DNA from: Halorussus gelatinilyticus
Lineage (GTDB): Archaea > Halobacteriota > Halobacteria > Halobacteriales > Haladaptataceae
NCBI RefSeq assembly: GCF_023238445.1
Contig: NZ_CP096658.1
Location: 3,038,001-3,102,000, forward strand
Direction of reading: 5' to 3'
DNA: 64,000 bases
Below, one piece after another: positions 27,440 through 36,299 of this stretch (position 1 is the stretch's first letter; each line of letters opens with the position of its first letter). A program made the translations under genes and the position numbers. A model generated the notes under the pieces. It was not told the DNA's origin. It ran no database searches and saw only the letters and a program-made list of their open reading frames with translations.

Positions 27440-28495
27440 TCAGAGCGCCGAATTCGCCTCTTGTAACGAATCGATTGCTTGCTGCAGATGCGTCCGCAGC
27501 TCATCACTGAGGTCATCGTCATCTGCTGATCGGTCGTTCCGTCGGTCACCATCACGCGCTGCCTGTCCATCCGTGTTCGACTCGCGCGTCCCCCAGGTTT
27601 CAGTCCGCCCTAACGCTGCATCCTCTTGCTCGGCGACATCATCGAGCCGTTGCTGCTGGTCCGACTCGCTCTTCGTGGCCTGCGTGTTCCGTTCCCGTCT
27701 GGACTCATCAGTCGGGCGTCCACCCCGCCCGAACGCATCCAACGGGAAATCATAGGCGTACGCTCTCTTCACCTTGTTGAACGTTGTGCGGCGGGAGATA
27801 CCCAGCACCTCAGTAACGTCACTTCGGTCACACCCGCGTTCCAGCGCTTGCCGGACTTGTTCATCTTCCATGCGCTGCAACAGCAACTGCCGGTCGTCTG
27901 GGATGTGCCCGCGAGCAGAGTTCTCAATCTGATCGACGAGCCCCCACTCGCCGGTCTCGACATCCTTATCCACGATCTGCCGATCACGCGACTCGACACG
28001 GTTGTCAAGTCCCATGAGCACCCAGAGTCGCTCCCGGACCGCAGACACCGACAGGTCCGCGGTCATCCCGGACGCGATATCCCCAGTCCGGCTTGGCCCG
28101 TGTGCCGCGAGGAACTGCAGCACCTCAACGTCCTGCGGGAGCAACACGCTGCGATCCGCGTCCGTAATCGTCACCGGCGAGTCACCCGGCGTCGCCTGCT
28201 GATGTAGCCAACTGTGACACGGCCGGCACAGCAACGTCAAGTTCTCCATATCGTGCTCGCCCATCTCGTCCGGGTTACGTTCGATGTGGTGGACATGCAG
28301 CGTCGCCAACCCGCCTTTTTCGGGACCACGCCGCCCGCACGATTGACATCGATGCTTGTACTCCTCCAAGACATCCTGACGCGTGTCCGGGTCAACCGTC
28401 TCGTGACACTCACAGTGCCCCGGCCGATCAGCCCCGCTACTACCCGTTCGTTCGCCGCTCGATTCACCATGCCGTCGTGGTTCAGTCTCTGCCAT
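27440..28495 (-). CDS. HNH endonuclease, putative nuclease of the HRAMP locus
   Basis: A 351-residue protein. An N-terminal HNH domain at about residues 40-100 has CQSCGRRGP, LHVHHIERNPDE and ENLTLLCRPCHSWLH, with both CxxC pairs and the catalytic His-His. The middle, about 125-230, is helical and resembles winged-helix or HTH segments (SRTGDIASGMTADLSVSAVRERL and SDVTEVLGISRRTTFNKVKRAY). The rest is a charged, disordered tail. It lies 185 bp downstream of the DEDD exonuclease gene on the same strand. HRAMP loci are known to carry various nucleases, and HNH is a reasonable member, but cotranscription is unproven. Confidence 0.75.
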   Translation of the reverse strand: MAETEPRRHGESSGERTGSSGADRPGHCECHETVDPDTRQDVLEEYKHRCQSCGRRGPEKGGLATLHVHHIERNPDEMGEHDMENLTLLCRPCHSWLHQQATPGDSPVTITDADRSVLLPQDVEVLQFLAAHGPSRTGDIASGMTADLSVSAVRERLWVLMGLDNRVESRDRQIVDKDVETGEWGLVDQIENSARGHIPDDRQLLLQRMEDEQVRQALERGCDRSDVTEVLGISRRTTFNKVKRAYAYDFPLDAFGRGGRPTDESRRERNTQATKSESDQQQRLDDVAEQEDAALGRTETWGTRESNTDGQAARDGDRRNDRSADDDDLSDELRTHLQQAIDSLQEANSAL

Positions 28496-28680
28496 GCTTC
28501 GTCCTCGCGTTGATCGGTCACTCGTCGACGCTCCGAGTGCTGAGTGATGTATCGCTTCAAACCGCAGGTACTCAGACGGCTCTCCATTGAATCAAGATCG
28601 GCAGTCACCCCGGATCCCACGGGGCACTGTAGCTCCTCTGCCGACCTACAGATCCCGGGGATAGGTGAGTTCGAATCACG

Positions 28681-29343
28681 TCACACCTCTCTGGTCGGGG
28701 TAAGCGACTTCACTTTGAACTCCGATTTCGAGCAGTACCGCTCAGCGACACGGCCAAGCGCCCGCGTCCGCAACACGTCCGCGACATTATGCTGCACTAA
28801 CTCTGCGAACCACCCGTTCTCAAACGCCGGAACGGCCGCGTCACTCCCATCAAACGGATCGAGGTCGCCGTACTCGCCATCACACAACAGGTCGTACACG
28901 CTGCCCAGATCGTGCTGGTCATCGCCGTTGACGGTCGTGTTGAACCGGTCAGTGACGAGCGGCATCACATCCGCGTACGGCACGTCCACGAACGGCCACT
29001 GCATGTCGAGCTGCGCATACCGCGTCCGGAGGAACGGCACGTCGAACCCGCCGTTCCACCGCTCACCATTGTACGCGACCAACAACACGTCCGAGCCGCT
29101 GAGTCGCTCCGCAACAAACTCCGTCACGGCCGCGAGCACACTTTCCTCGCACTCGTGTGTCGAGACGTCTACGTGCACCGGCACCTGCTCTTGCACTGTC
29201 GCCTGCAGCTCTCGCGCCGGACGATTCCCCGTCTGAACGAACACCTGCACACCCATCGACACCGCGAACCCGACCACCGTCACTTCGTCATCAACGCCGA
29301 ACCCAGTCGTCTCAATATCGAACGCCACCTGCTCCAACACCAC
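28681..29343 (-). CDS. DEDD-type 3'-5' exonuclease (DnaQ/RNase H-like) in the HRAMP operon
   Basis: A 220-residue exonuclease. The four acidic positions are visible: D9 and E11 in AFDIETTGF, D101 in GERWNGGFDVPFL, and D189 in the final QHNVADVLRTRAL, where H185-x3-D189 resembles the last motif of DEDD enzymes. It should degrade single-stranded DNA or RNA from the 3' end. GTG 29343 overlaps the TAG of the Cas5-like gene by one base, so it is translated as the last gene of the tight operon. It would serve as a trimming or effector nuclease in a complex that lacks Cas3 or Cas10. Confidence 0.8.
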   Translation of the reverse strand: MVLEQVAFDIETTGFGVDDEVTVVGFAVSMGVQVFVQTGNRPARELQATVQEQVPVHVDVSTHECEESVLAAVTEFVAERLSGSDVLLVAYNGERWNGGFDVPFLRTRYAQLDMQWPFVDVPYADVMPLVTDRFNTTVNGDDQHDLGSVYDLLCDGEYGDLDPFDGSDAAVPAFENGWFAELVQHNVADVLRTRALGRVAERYCSKSEFKVKSLTPTREV

Positions 29344-30314
29344 TACACCTCACCTCCAGCCCCGGCAGCCCTACGCTCCGAGACGCGATCCTCACTCGCC
29401 GGGCGGACACAGAACTCACCGAACCCGAACCGCGAATGCGTCCCAACACGCAACACACCATTCCGCGCCGTCTCGACCGGCTCATCACCAGCATACTGCA
29501 CGACTTGCCCGTGATCCACCGTCGTCACTGCGTACGTCTCGTCACCGTCCACGAGCCGTGTCGCCCGGCGACGCAACCCGCCCTGTGACACGGGACTCAG
29601 TTCGTCCGTGTCGACACGCCACCACCACGGCACGTCCTGCGCATCGCCACTCGGATGCTCCGACTCCAACACGAACGGCGACACCAACTCAATCCGGCAC
29701 GACTCGCCACTCGCCTGCGCTGCCTTCAGCCGCGAGAAGTCGAGTGCGTCCAGATCCACGATCTGCGTGTCAACGACTGAGACCTCGCCGAACCCGTAGT
29801 TCCGCGCACCACCGACCTGCAGGCCGTCAAGCACATCCTCATCAACCGGGACAACACTGCCGTCACCCTGCCTACTGTGGAGGTAGCAGTGCAGGTACCA
29901 CGACACCGACCGCCGCCGATTCCGCTGCCCCGCTGGCCGCCCAAACCAGCACGTATCGTCGAACGCTACCCGACCACCGTGCAGTTGCAAGTCGTGGACG
30001 TTATGCGCGTCCCGCGGCCGCGAATCCAGCAACCACCGCTGCGCCGCATCACGAAACACGAACAAATCCTCGTACACCTCAACGTCCGGCAGCGACTGCC
30101 CGAGCTTCCCAGCATACCCATCCTGCGACGCCCCAGCCGGGTACTCACCGTACTCCCCCGGCACGAACACCCCATGACTTACGCGCAGCGACCGGCGCGT
30201 CTCCGCATCAACACGCCGTGCGACCGCATTGAACAACGCGTTCCCCGTCACGAAGTACGGATGCCCGAGGTACTGCCCGTCGAACTCAAACAGCACCTGC
30301 TGGATCCGCGTCAC
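29343..30314 (-). CDS. HRAMP Cas5-like RAMP protein
   Basis: A 323-residue RAMP-type protein. It has two glycine-rich loop motifs: GGARNYGFGEVSV at residues 168-180 and SRFGFGEF at 294-301. The first is shared in form with the Cas7-like neighbour (GGARNFGAG). This is the ferredoxin-like fold signature of Cas5, Cas6 and Cas7 proteins. I call it Cas5-like because HRAMP loci pair diverged Cas5 and Cas7 homologues; a Cas6-like role in RNA processing is the alternative. It overlaps both neighbours (4 nt and 1 nt). Confidence 0.65.
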   Translation of the reverse strand: MTRIQQVLFEFDGQYLGHPYFVTGNALFNAVARRVDAETRRSLRVSHGVFVPGEYGEYPAGASQDGYAGKLGQSLPDVEVYEDLFVFRDAAQRWLLDSRPRDAHNVHDLQLHGGRVAFDDTCWFGRPAGQRNRRRSVSWYLHCYLHSRQGDGSVVPVDEDVLDGLQVGGARNYGFGEVSVVDTQIVDLDALDFSRLKAAQASGESCRIELVSPFVLESEHPSGDAQDVPWWWRVDTDELSPVSQGGLRRRATRLVDGDETYAVTTVDHGQVVQYAGDEPVETARNGVLRVGTHSRFGFGEFCVRPASEDRVSERRAAGAGGEV

Positions 30315-31210
30315 ACCCCATCACCCCCAGGCCCAGCACCATCAAGCGGCGATGGGGCGAGCGCCGCACTGTATTCCTCAATGAACTGGAGCGCCACCGA
30401 CCACGACCGAACCCGGCGCAACTGCGCGTCAAGCACACGCCACCGACGCTCCCCATCCACATCGAACGGGACCTCCGGCAGGCGCGCCCACACGTCCGCA
30501 AACAACCGCGCCGGCCCCGACCCGAGCCGCGCCGCCGGCCGATCACCCGGCTCACTCGTCACGTGCAGCGCGAACCCGCTCGTCGACACGACCGTCCGAT
30601 GTGGTACCACCGCCGGGTCGCCGTCACTCGGCGTCACCGCGAGGAACAACTCATCGAACGACACCCCCGCCCGGTAATTATCCAGCAACGCCGCCACGAG
30701 CAACGTATGATACTTCAAAGACGTGTACGGGTAGTACGGCGACTCACTGAACAACGACGGCACCGTCGCATGCAACCACGCCGCATGCAACGCCGCCGGA
30801 TCCTTGATGCGAACCACCTTGAACAGCGACCCGCCAATATCACTAACTGGCTCCACCGACGACGCAACCTGCCCAGTCAACAGCGAGACGCGAAACCACG
30901 ACTCGTGCGCATCCACCGTCTGCTCCGGCTCCCCGCGCGGCCGACTCAACAACGCCGCATCCCGATCCGCACCAAACGGCACGGACTCGTTCACACGCAC
31001 GCCACGGAACGTTTCCTCAGCATGCTCATGACCACGCATCCGCGCCTTGTGGACGTCATGGCGATACACCGCAACCATTGGATTCACACATGACCCGTCG
31101 TCCTCCGATTCACCGGCCGCTTGTTTCGAGTCAATCTTCGACACCGAGGGGCGAATCGACTCCGTCGGCGGCTGCAACGACTCCCCGGACGACTCGTTAG
31201 GATCCGTCAC
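30311..31210 (-). CDS. Uncharacterised conserved HRAMP-operon protein
   Basis: A 299-residue protein with an acidic, probably disordered first 40 residues. The core (ESWFRVSLLTGQVASSVEPV, then HAAWLHATVPSLFSESPYYPYTSLKYHTLLVAALLDNYRAGVSFDELFLAV) is beta- and helix-rich. It is not recognisable as any Cas protein. The published description of HRAMP mentions one uncharacterised conserved protein besides the Cas5 and Cas7 homologues, and this gene sits in that place. It overlaps both RAMP genes by 4 nt, so a stoichiometric complex is likely. Confidence 0.6.
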   Translation of the reverse strand: MTDPNESSGESLQPPTESIRPSVSKIDSKQAAGESEDDGSCVNPMVAVYRHDVHKARMRGHEHAEETFRGVRVNESVPFGADRDAALLSRPRGEPEQTVDAHESWFRVSLLTGQVASSVEPVSDIGGSLFKVVRIKDPAALHAAWLHATVPSLFSESPYYPYTSLKYHTLLVAALLDNYRAGVSFDELFLAVTPSDGDPAVVPHRTVVSTSGFALHVTSEPGDRPAARLGSGPARLFADVWARLPEVPFDVDGERRWRVLDAQLRRVRSWSVALQFIEEYSAALAPSPLDGAGPGGDGV

Positions 31211-32175
31211 GCCGAACCACCTCCCGACACACCGTCCGGCATCGGCACATCACCATCACGCGCCGCCACGCGCGCCTGCAACGCCCGGACGAACTCCGGC
31301 CGGCATTCCGACCGCCACACTTCGTCCTTCTCCTCCATCGCCGACGTCGTCGCCTTCGCACGGTCGAACACGCGGCGCACCTCTCGGTCGCTGTACAGCG
31401 GATTGATCACCCACACATTAGCGATGCCTGCACCGAAATTCCGTGCGCCGCCGAGCTGGAACTCGAACTCATCACTATGCGCGTCAAGGAACGACACAGC
31501 TTCCAAGAGCAACCCCACGAACTCCGGCTTCAGTTCCCGGAGCGTCAACTTCCATGTCCCCTCGACGTTCCCGAGCACGTCACGATCCGCCTGCCGAAGC
31601 GGCTCGCCACCGTCCTCCTCGTTCCGCGACCGAACTTGATTCGACACCTGCCGGTAGTGCGCTTCCGCCTCACCCTTCAAGACATCCACATTCCGCCGGA
31701 TCGGCGAGAACGACACCGGACGACGCAGCAACTTCCCCGGCTGATCGCCGAACCCACCGAACAAGTCATAGACAACACACCCATCACCGTGCTCATTGAG
31801 GCACGCTCCCTTCTCGTGGTACCCCGACTCTAAATCGCGCTCGTACGTCTCCGCCCGCATATAATCCGCATCCGGCTCACCCGGATGACACGCCGTCGCC
31901 CCAGCAACCTGGACAACTTGCTCACACCCATGACGCAGCCACCCGCTCAGAGTGAACGGCGAAATCTGTCCCTCAATCTGATTCATCGGATCATCCGCCT
32001 CATACCGATCCGCCGACGCATGATGCCGATCCGTAACGATACCATCACCAGGCGACAGCAGATCGATTTCGAGCCCGACGTACACATTTGGCAACAACAT
32101 CTCCTCCACCGACCGCGGTACGTCCAGCTCGACATCGAGATGCGAATCTCTGAGTATTGAACCGCTCAACGTCAT
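31207..32175 (-). CDS. HRAMP Cas7-like RAMP protein
   Basis: A 322-residue RAMP. Features matching the Cas7/Csf2 group are an early LSGWLRHGCEQV helix (76-87), DLFGGFGDQPGKL (137-149) followed by VSFSPIRRNVDVLKG, and the glycine loop LGGARNFGAGIANVWV (241-256). Cas7 proteins form the backbone that coats guide RNA in class 1 effectors. Overlaps of 4 nt at both ends tie it into the operon. A type IV Csf2 assignment is the main alternative, but no DinG helicase or CRISPR array is seen. Confidence 0.7.
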   Translation of the reverse strand: MTLSGSILRDSHLDVELDVPRSVEEMLLPNVYVGLEIDLLSPGDGIVTDRHHASADRYEADDPMNQIEGQISPFTLSGWLRHGCEQVVQVAGATACHPGEPDADYMRAETYERDLESGYHEKGACLNEHGDGCVVYDLFGGFGDQPGKLLRRPVSFSPIRRNVDVLKGEAEAHYRQVSNQVRSRNEEDGGEPLRQADRDVLGNVEGTWKLTLRELKPEFVGLLLEAVSFLDAHSDEFEFQLGGARNFGAGIANVWVINPLYSDREVRRVFDRAKATTSAMEEKDEVWRSECRPEFVRALQARVAARDGDVPMPDGVSGGGSA

Positions 32176-32693
32176 CGCTGATCACTCCAGAACAACCTGC
32201 GAACCTCGTCGACGTCAGGCCGGTCCGCTCGCCGTCGTGCCTCGCCAAAGGACATCTTTTCCGACGGTTCACGATTTTCGAAACTAGTCGTAGCGTTCAC
32301 AGCCGTACCGCCATCCGGAATCCTCCGCACCGACTTCGTCGCCGCCGCACTCACCAACAAAACCTCCGGATCCAACAACACTGGCCACGACGACTGCGTC
32401 GCCCCGTCTGAACACCAGCCAACATGACCCGACACAACAAGTTCACGCACACCCAGCGTGAACTCCTTCGGCAACTCGTGCCTCCCGTCACCACAAATCA
32501 CGTGTCCAACCTGAAACATCACCTCACTAGCCGGCCGAAACACGTACACAACGACAGACTCACCTTCACGAAGAAAGGAACCGCACACTTGACACGTCGC
32601 GGCCCCTTCCCCGAGCGAAATTTGTTTTAATTGGGATATATCTTCAGTTAGTCTATCAGCAGCTTCTTCATCCTCTGCGGTTAATTCTTTCAT
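32172..32693 (-). CDS. Zinc-finger protein at the head of the HRAMP operon
   Basis: From ATG 32693 the product has 173 residues with a zinc site C34-x2-C37 ... H64-x2-C67 (CQVCGSFLREG and GHVICGDGRHEL), a haloarchaeal zinc-finger domain of the DUF8112 kind. The rest is acidic. A GTG at 32771 in the same frame would add 26 arginine-rich residues and is also at a good distance from the AT-rich repeats upstream, so a leaderless longer form is possible. In that case the inverted repeat 32714-32770 would be coding. It could be a Csf1-like subunit or an RNA- or DNA-binding partner of the RAMPs. Confidence 0.6.
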   Translation of the reverse strand: MKELTAEDEEAADRLTEDISQLKQISLGEGAATCQVCGSFLREGESVVVYVFRPASEVMFQVGHVICGDGRHELPKEFTLGVRELVVSGHVGWCSDGATQSSWPVLLDPEVLLVSAAATKSVRRIPDGGTAVNATTSFENREPSEKMSFGEARRRADRPDVDEVRRLFWSDQR

Positions 32694-32713
32694 GGGTTCT
32701 TTGGCGTTGGTGC

Positions 32714-32770
32714 TGAGAACCCGCCTCGGCGGCCCTACCCGCCGGGATTTCTCCGGGACACGGGTTCTCA
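32714..32770 (-). repeat. 57-nt inverted repeat at the head of the HRAMP operon
   Basis: TGAGAACCCG at 32714-32723 and CGGGTTCTCA at 32761-32770 are perfect complements. Inside, CGGCGG (32727-32732) pairs with CCGCCG (32739-32744) around a 6-nt loop. The RNA transcribed leftward would form a two-level hairpin just upstream of the first HRAMP gene. It could be a leader structure, a protein-binding site or a small stable RNA. It is not a CRISPR repeat, as it occurs once. Confidence 0.55.
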
Positions 32771-32801
32771 CTTAGTTCTCGAATTCCCACTGACTTAGTA
32801 G

Positions 32802-32870
32802 TTTGCATATTTGCATATGTTTGCCCATTAGCAAAGTTTGTGTATTTGCAAATGGTGGGTATATTTGCAA
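32802..32870. promoter_or_regulatory. Operator-like array of TTTGCA repeats between divergent genes
   Basis: Within 70 bp there are TTTGCATAT at 32802-32810 and again at 32810-32818, the palindrome ATTTGCAAAT at 32844-32853 and ATTTGCAATGG at 32863-32873, plus GCAAAG at 32831-32836. The array lies between the HRAMP operon and the small gene at 32894, covers the likely TATA elements of both, and is strikingly A+T-rich. It looks like binding sites for the divergent small protein. Confidence 0.55.
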
Positions 32871-32893
32871 TGGGCGGCGGAAGCAAGGGCAAG

Positions 32894-33106
32894 ATGGCGC
32901 GGACCCGAGCATTACTGACAAAGACTGACAGAAAGCAAATCTCGAATACAGAGGAGGCCGATGAAAATAAGCGGTATCAAGCGATTTCACGTGTTAGGAG
33001 CCGTATCCAAGATGAACTTCCTAAAGACGTAGAAGTACTACGGGAACACCATCCAGAACTCTATGAAGAACTACAGGATGTAGTCTGCCAGAGAGACTCT
33101 AAATGA
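32894..33106 (+). CDS. Small haloarchaeal protein divergent from HRAMP, likely regulator
   Basis: From ATG 32894 the product has 70 residues, starting MARTRALLTKTDRKQISN and ending with a helical LPKDVEVLREHHPELYEELQDVV. Short proteins of this MARTRALLT type are widespread in haloarchaeal accessory and proviral regions. TATATTT at 32860-32866 is about 30 bp upstream, favouring this leaderless start over ATG 32870. Its divergence from the HRAMP operon over a repeat array suggests a local DNA-binding regulator. Confidence 0.6.
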   Translation: MARTRALLTKTDRKQISNTEEADENKRYQAISRVRSRIQDELPKDVEVLREHHPELYEELQDVVCQRDSK

Positions 33107-33185
33107 CAGTGTGAGGAAACACTTTAGCCGTACAACCCAACAACTTCCATGACTGCGTCCGTCAAAGGGACATTCCAAGACATTG

Positions 33186-33329
33186 AAAACATCGCTCGCC
33201 ATTAATGCCCGGAACTGGCTCAGGAATCGGACCCTTCCGGGCCGGCCGTATACCGCCGACGATCTGACGGCCATCCTCTATGATCGCGTCAAAGATGCGT
33301 TCAACCAGATTTCGTCTCCTCGGAAGTGA
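33186..33329 (+). pseudogene. Coding-like C-terminal remnant
   Basis: One frame reads LAINARNWLRNRTLPGRPYT then ADDLTAILYDRVKDAF and ends NQISSPRK at TGA 33327-33329. It looks like the basic C-terminus of a transposase-type protein but has no start and no remaining catalytic region. Family not identified. Confidence 0.3.
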
Positions 33330-33629
33330 TGGATCGGATTGTGGCTACCGTGGCTGATAACTGGTATGACTGCCTACATACATTCACCATCCGTCTATTG
33401 GTTAAGTCCACTGATAACCGTCTGTGCCGAATTTATCTCGCCCCATGTCTTCCTCGACATAGTGACTCCTTAAGAGGGCAATTCGGGCTCCTCGTAAGAC
33501 ATATTGAACTACCCGTTCCTTAACAAGAATTAGTATCTCTAGAACACTCAATATCTTCATCCAACAGGTACAGTTGAATTGCGTGACCTTTAGTAAATTA
33601 TTTCCAGCCCTGCTCGCTTTGTCAGAGTT
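33330..33629. other. Gap before DISARM
   Basis: 300 bp without a supported gene. AGTAAATTATTTCC at 33592-33605 is a plausible TATA region about 30 bp upstream of the DrmE-like GTG. The rest looks like eroded sequence. Confidence 0.4.
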
Positions 33630-36095
33630 GTGCCGCTCAGCGAACTCTTCAACACGCCAGCGGTTAAGTCACCGTTCATCTCCTCCGGCAATCTCGCTGA
33701 CGAAGAGCGACTAGCCCACTTCCCTGTCACGGCGAGAGTACACGCAGGCCTCCTCAACGCGATGGTAGAGCGTGGCCAGGACCTCGTCATTGTGACGCCG
33801 TCCGACAGAGCCGAATTTCTGCACCTACACGCCCTTGAAGCACTCTTCGGACCCAAGGTAGATGGCCGTAACGCAGTCTTCCTGCTCAGCTCCAACACGG
33901 AATTCCGCGAGCGATTCCGGCAGCTCGCCCCGACGTCGATACGGCCACCACACGACAAGTCTCGCTACGCGCGTGAGGAGACCCCGATAGCTAACGTGAC
34001 GAAAGACGGATCCCTAGCGACGGTAACGAAGAACCTGAACCATCCCGATAAGCCTGCGCGGTTTCTCTTCTCGTACACAAGCACACGTATTCCTTCGGAC
34101 GATGTCGGAGATCGGGTTCGGTGTGTAATATACGACGACTCTGTGAAGTACGACGAAGAACGCCTCCTCCGACTATTGAAATGGAAACAGCGAAACGACG
34201 TGCCCGCGATAGTCTACTTCACGAGCAATCCGACGTCAGACCTTGTAGAGAAACTACGTGGGCGAGCATTCCTGTGGACGTGGCCACCTAGACTGCTATC
34301 TGCCGTAGTCGAGAGTGACCGAGATAGTGGGCACGAGTGGAGACGTGCCAACGAGGAAGTGAGTCCGACAACCCGTCGGGCCCAAGTCGTCACTAAACGC
34401 GAACAGAACCGCGTTTCGGGCCTCTCTATCGACGTCCATACGTGCGGCGACGGGGATCTCCTCCCGGCCCTGAAACGGGCGAACGACCGTCGAGCGAGGT
34501 TCGAGTACTTGGCGCGTGAGTTGGACGCCGACATCCTTAAGCGAGGACAGCAGCTCGTGCGGTACGCTCTAGGGAGTTTCCGCGAACTCTTGACCCCTCT
34601 CGACGTGGCCGACTTTCATACCCGGCGGACGACGATATCAAGCCGGCTCGCACAACTTGATCGGTTCGCGGGCCGCATCGCGTCCGATCCCGAAGCTAAT
34701 CCCGCTACCGGCACGTTCCGGGACGTAGTCTCGGCTCTCGAGGAATTGGAAGAACTTTGGGACGATGTGCCTGCGAGCGACAAGAAACAGGGCGTGCTGG
34801 TTGACAACCTGCTCTACGGTGCACTTGACAGGGGGGACTCGATTTCCGTCGTCACTGCGACAGAGAGTCAACAGCAGGCACTCACGACGTTCCTCCAGTC
34901 TGAGCACGCTGCTCTCTACCGTGATCTGGGTGACGACCTCACGATACACGACACTCACAGTGTTCGCTCGGCCGACCCGACGGACCACGTCGTCCTCTAC
35001 GGCGCACTCCGGTGGGGTGACCGTGATCTCCTCCGCACTGACGTCGCAACAGACGCTATCGTCCTGGCGTATCCCATCGAAATGGGTCTCCTCCACTCAC
35101 AAGTTGACGCCTTGGATGATTCCTTCGAGTCGATTGCGGACACAACGTTTTGGAACGTGATCGACAAGCTGACCCGTATCGCTAAGGACGAACCCGCGGA
35201 CGTCGAACGTGTGAACATCGACCTCCCCGAGTACGAGGAACCCAGTACGAGCGATCTCGGTGAGGACATCTCCGTAGACGAGGCCGAAGGAGAAGACCTG
35301 GGTGAAATCGTTCGAGGGTACGAGACAGATTACGAGGACAGCGAAGACTTCGACCCTACCGAGTACGAGACATCCGCCACGCAACAGACGACCACCTCTG
35401 GTGGACGGACCGAGACCGACTGTCTTGACGTCCACTTCGAAGACGGCCTGTCCATGTACCTCCGTAAGGACACTGAAGTGTACACCGTGCGCGAAGGCCA
35501 CGACAAACTATTCAAGAAGAACGCTTCACGCCTGAAGGAACACGACGTCGTCGTCCATCTGGAGGACACCGATGAGATGCGTGACCAACTCTACGCGTTG
35601 ATTCGTGAACGCGGAGATGTCGGACTGTACTACTACGCGAACCTGTGGAAAGTCAACCTTGAAGCCGCCTTGGAGGAGACCGGTGACGACCTTGACGACT
35701 TCGTGGAGAAGATGGAGCAACAGGGTATCGACAAAGGCCGCGGCACCTACGAGCGGTGGTACGAGATGGAAGTCCACCGGACGCGGTCGAAAAAGAGTTT
35801 CTGGGCCATCGCCGAGGCGTATGATCTTGAAGGCGTGAAAGAAAACTTCAATCAGGTGTGGAACGCCGTTCAGGAGATGGAGACGATATACAGTCGTCTG
35901 AAGAAAGCACTCCGGCAGACAGCACTTCGATCCGCTGCCGACGGAACATTAGATGACGTGATGCTGTCGGAGAGTCCGGACATCCGTCTCAGCGACTTCG
36001 AGATCGGGAAGTACCTCTTCCGACTCGACGTCAAATCGATAGAGGAGGGTGTCGAGGCCAAGAGTTCACAGATAGGACGATTACGTGGGTTCTGA
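33630..36095 (+). CDS. drmE: DrmE-like protein of a class 2 DISARM system
   Basis: An 821-residue protein directly upstream of DrmA on the same strand, the position of drmE in class 2 DISARM. The front half has alternating strands and helices as in a helicase or nucleotide-binding fold (RGQDLVIVTPSD, RVRCVIYDDSVKY, VPAIVYFTSNPTSDLVEKLRG) but no intact Walker A is visible. An acidic linker at about 530-610 separates it from a C-terminal helical domain (LKEHDVVVHLEDTDEMRDQLY, ERWYEMEVHRTRSKKSFWAIAE). It starts with GTG 33630; all upstream codons run into TAA. The call rests mainly on synteny. Confidence 0.6.
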   Translation: MPLSELFNTPAVKSPFISSGNLADEERLAHFPVTARVHAGLLNAMVERGQDLVIVTPSDRAEFLHLHALEALFGPKVDGRNAVFLLSSNTEFRERFRQLAPTSIRPPHDKSRYAREETPIANVTKDGSLATVTKNLNHPDKPARFLFSYTSTRIPSDDVGDRVRCVIYDDSVKYDEERLLRLLKWKQRNDVPAIVYFTSNPTSDLVEKLRGRAFLWTWPPRLLSAVVESDRDSGHEWRRANEEVSPTTRRAQVVTKREQNRVSGLSIDVHTCGDGDLLPALKRANDRRARFEYLARELDADILKRGQQLVRYALGSFRELLTPLDVADFHTRRTTISSRLAQLDRFAGRIASDPEANPATGTFRDVVSALEELEELWDDVPASDKKQGVLVDNLLYGALDRGDSISVVTATESQQQALTTFLQSEHAALYRDLGDDLTIHDTHSVRSADPTDHVVLYGALRWGDRDLLRTDVATDAIVLAYPIEMGLLHSQVDALDDSFESIADTTFWNVIDKLTRIAKDEPADVERVNIDLPEYEEPSTSDLGEDISVDEAEGEDLGEIVRGYETDYEDSEDFDPTEYETSATQQTTTSGGRTETDCLDVHFEDGLSMYLRKDTEVYTVREGHDKLFKKNASRLKEHDVVVHLEDTDEMRDQLYALIRERGDVGLYYYANLWKVNLEAALEETGDDLDDFVEKMEQQGIDKGRGTYERWYEMEVHRTRSKKSFWAIAEAYDLEGVKENFNQVWNAVQEMETIYSRLKKALRQTALRSAADGTLDDVMLSESPDIRLSDFEIGKYLFRLDVKSIEEGVEAKSSQIGRLRGF

Positions 36096-36299
36096 CCACT
36101 TCATCTAGTTCTGGTTAGTCAAGGCCTTGTCTGAATGAACTGTGTCATCCTGGTTCTTGCTGCACTCCTCTAGTCCGAAGCCGTCAGACGGCGACTGGAA
36201 GGTGTGGACATAGTAACCTACTCTGTTTCGCGTCTAGATTTGCCATTCCGAATCGGTCTGCTTCCCTAAACTTATGACACTCTGCTACGACGAGAGCGT

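Noticed and set aside
28681-32693. Type IV CRISPR-Cas assignment (Csf1, Csf2, Csf3)
   Set aside because: The gene sizes fit loosely, but there is no DinG, CysH or other type IV signature and no array. The HRAMP description fits better.
27440-33630. CRISPR array near the Cas-like genes
   Set aside because: No regularly spaced direct repeats were found in or around the HRAMP locus or elsewhere in the window. The TTTGCA sites are irregular, too short and promoter-linked.
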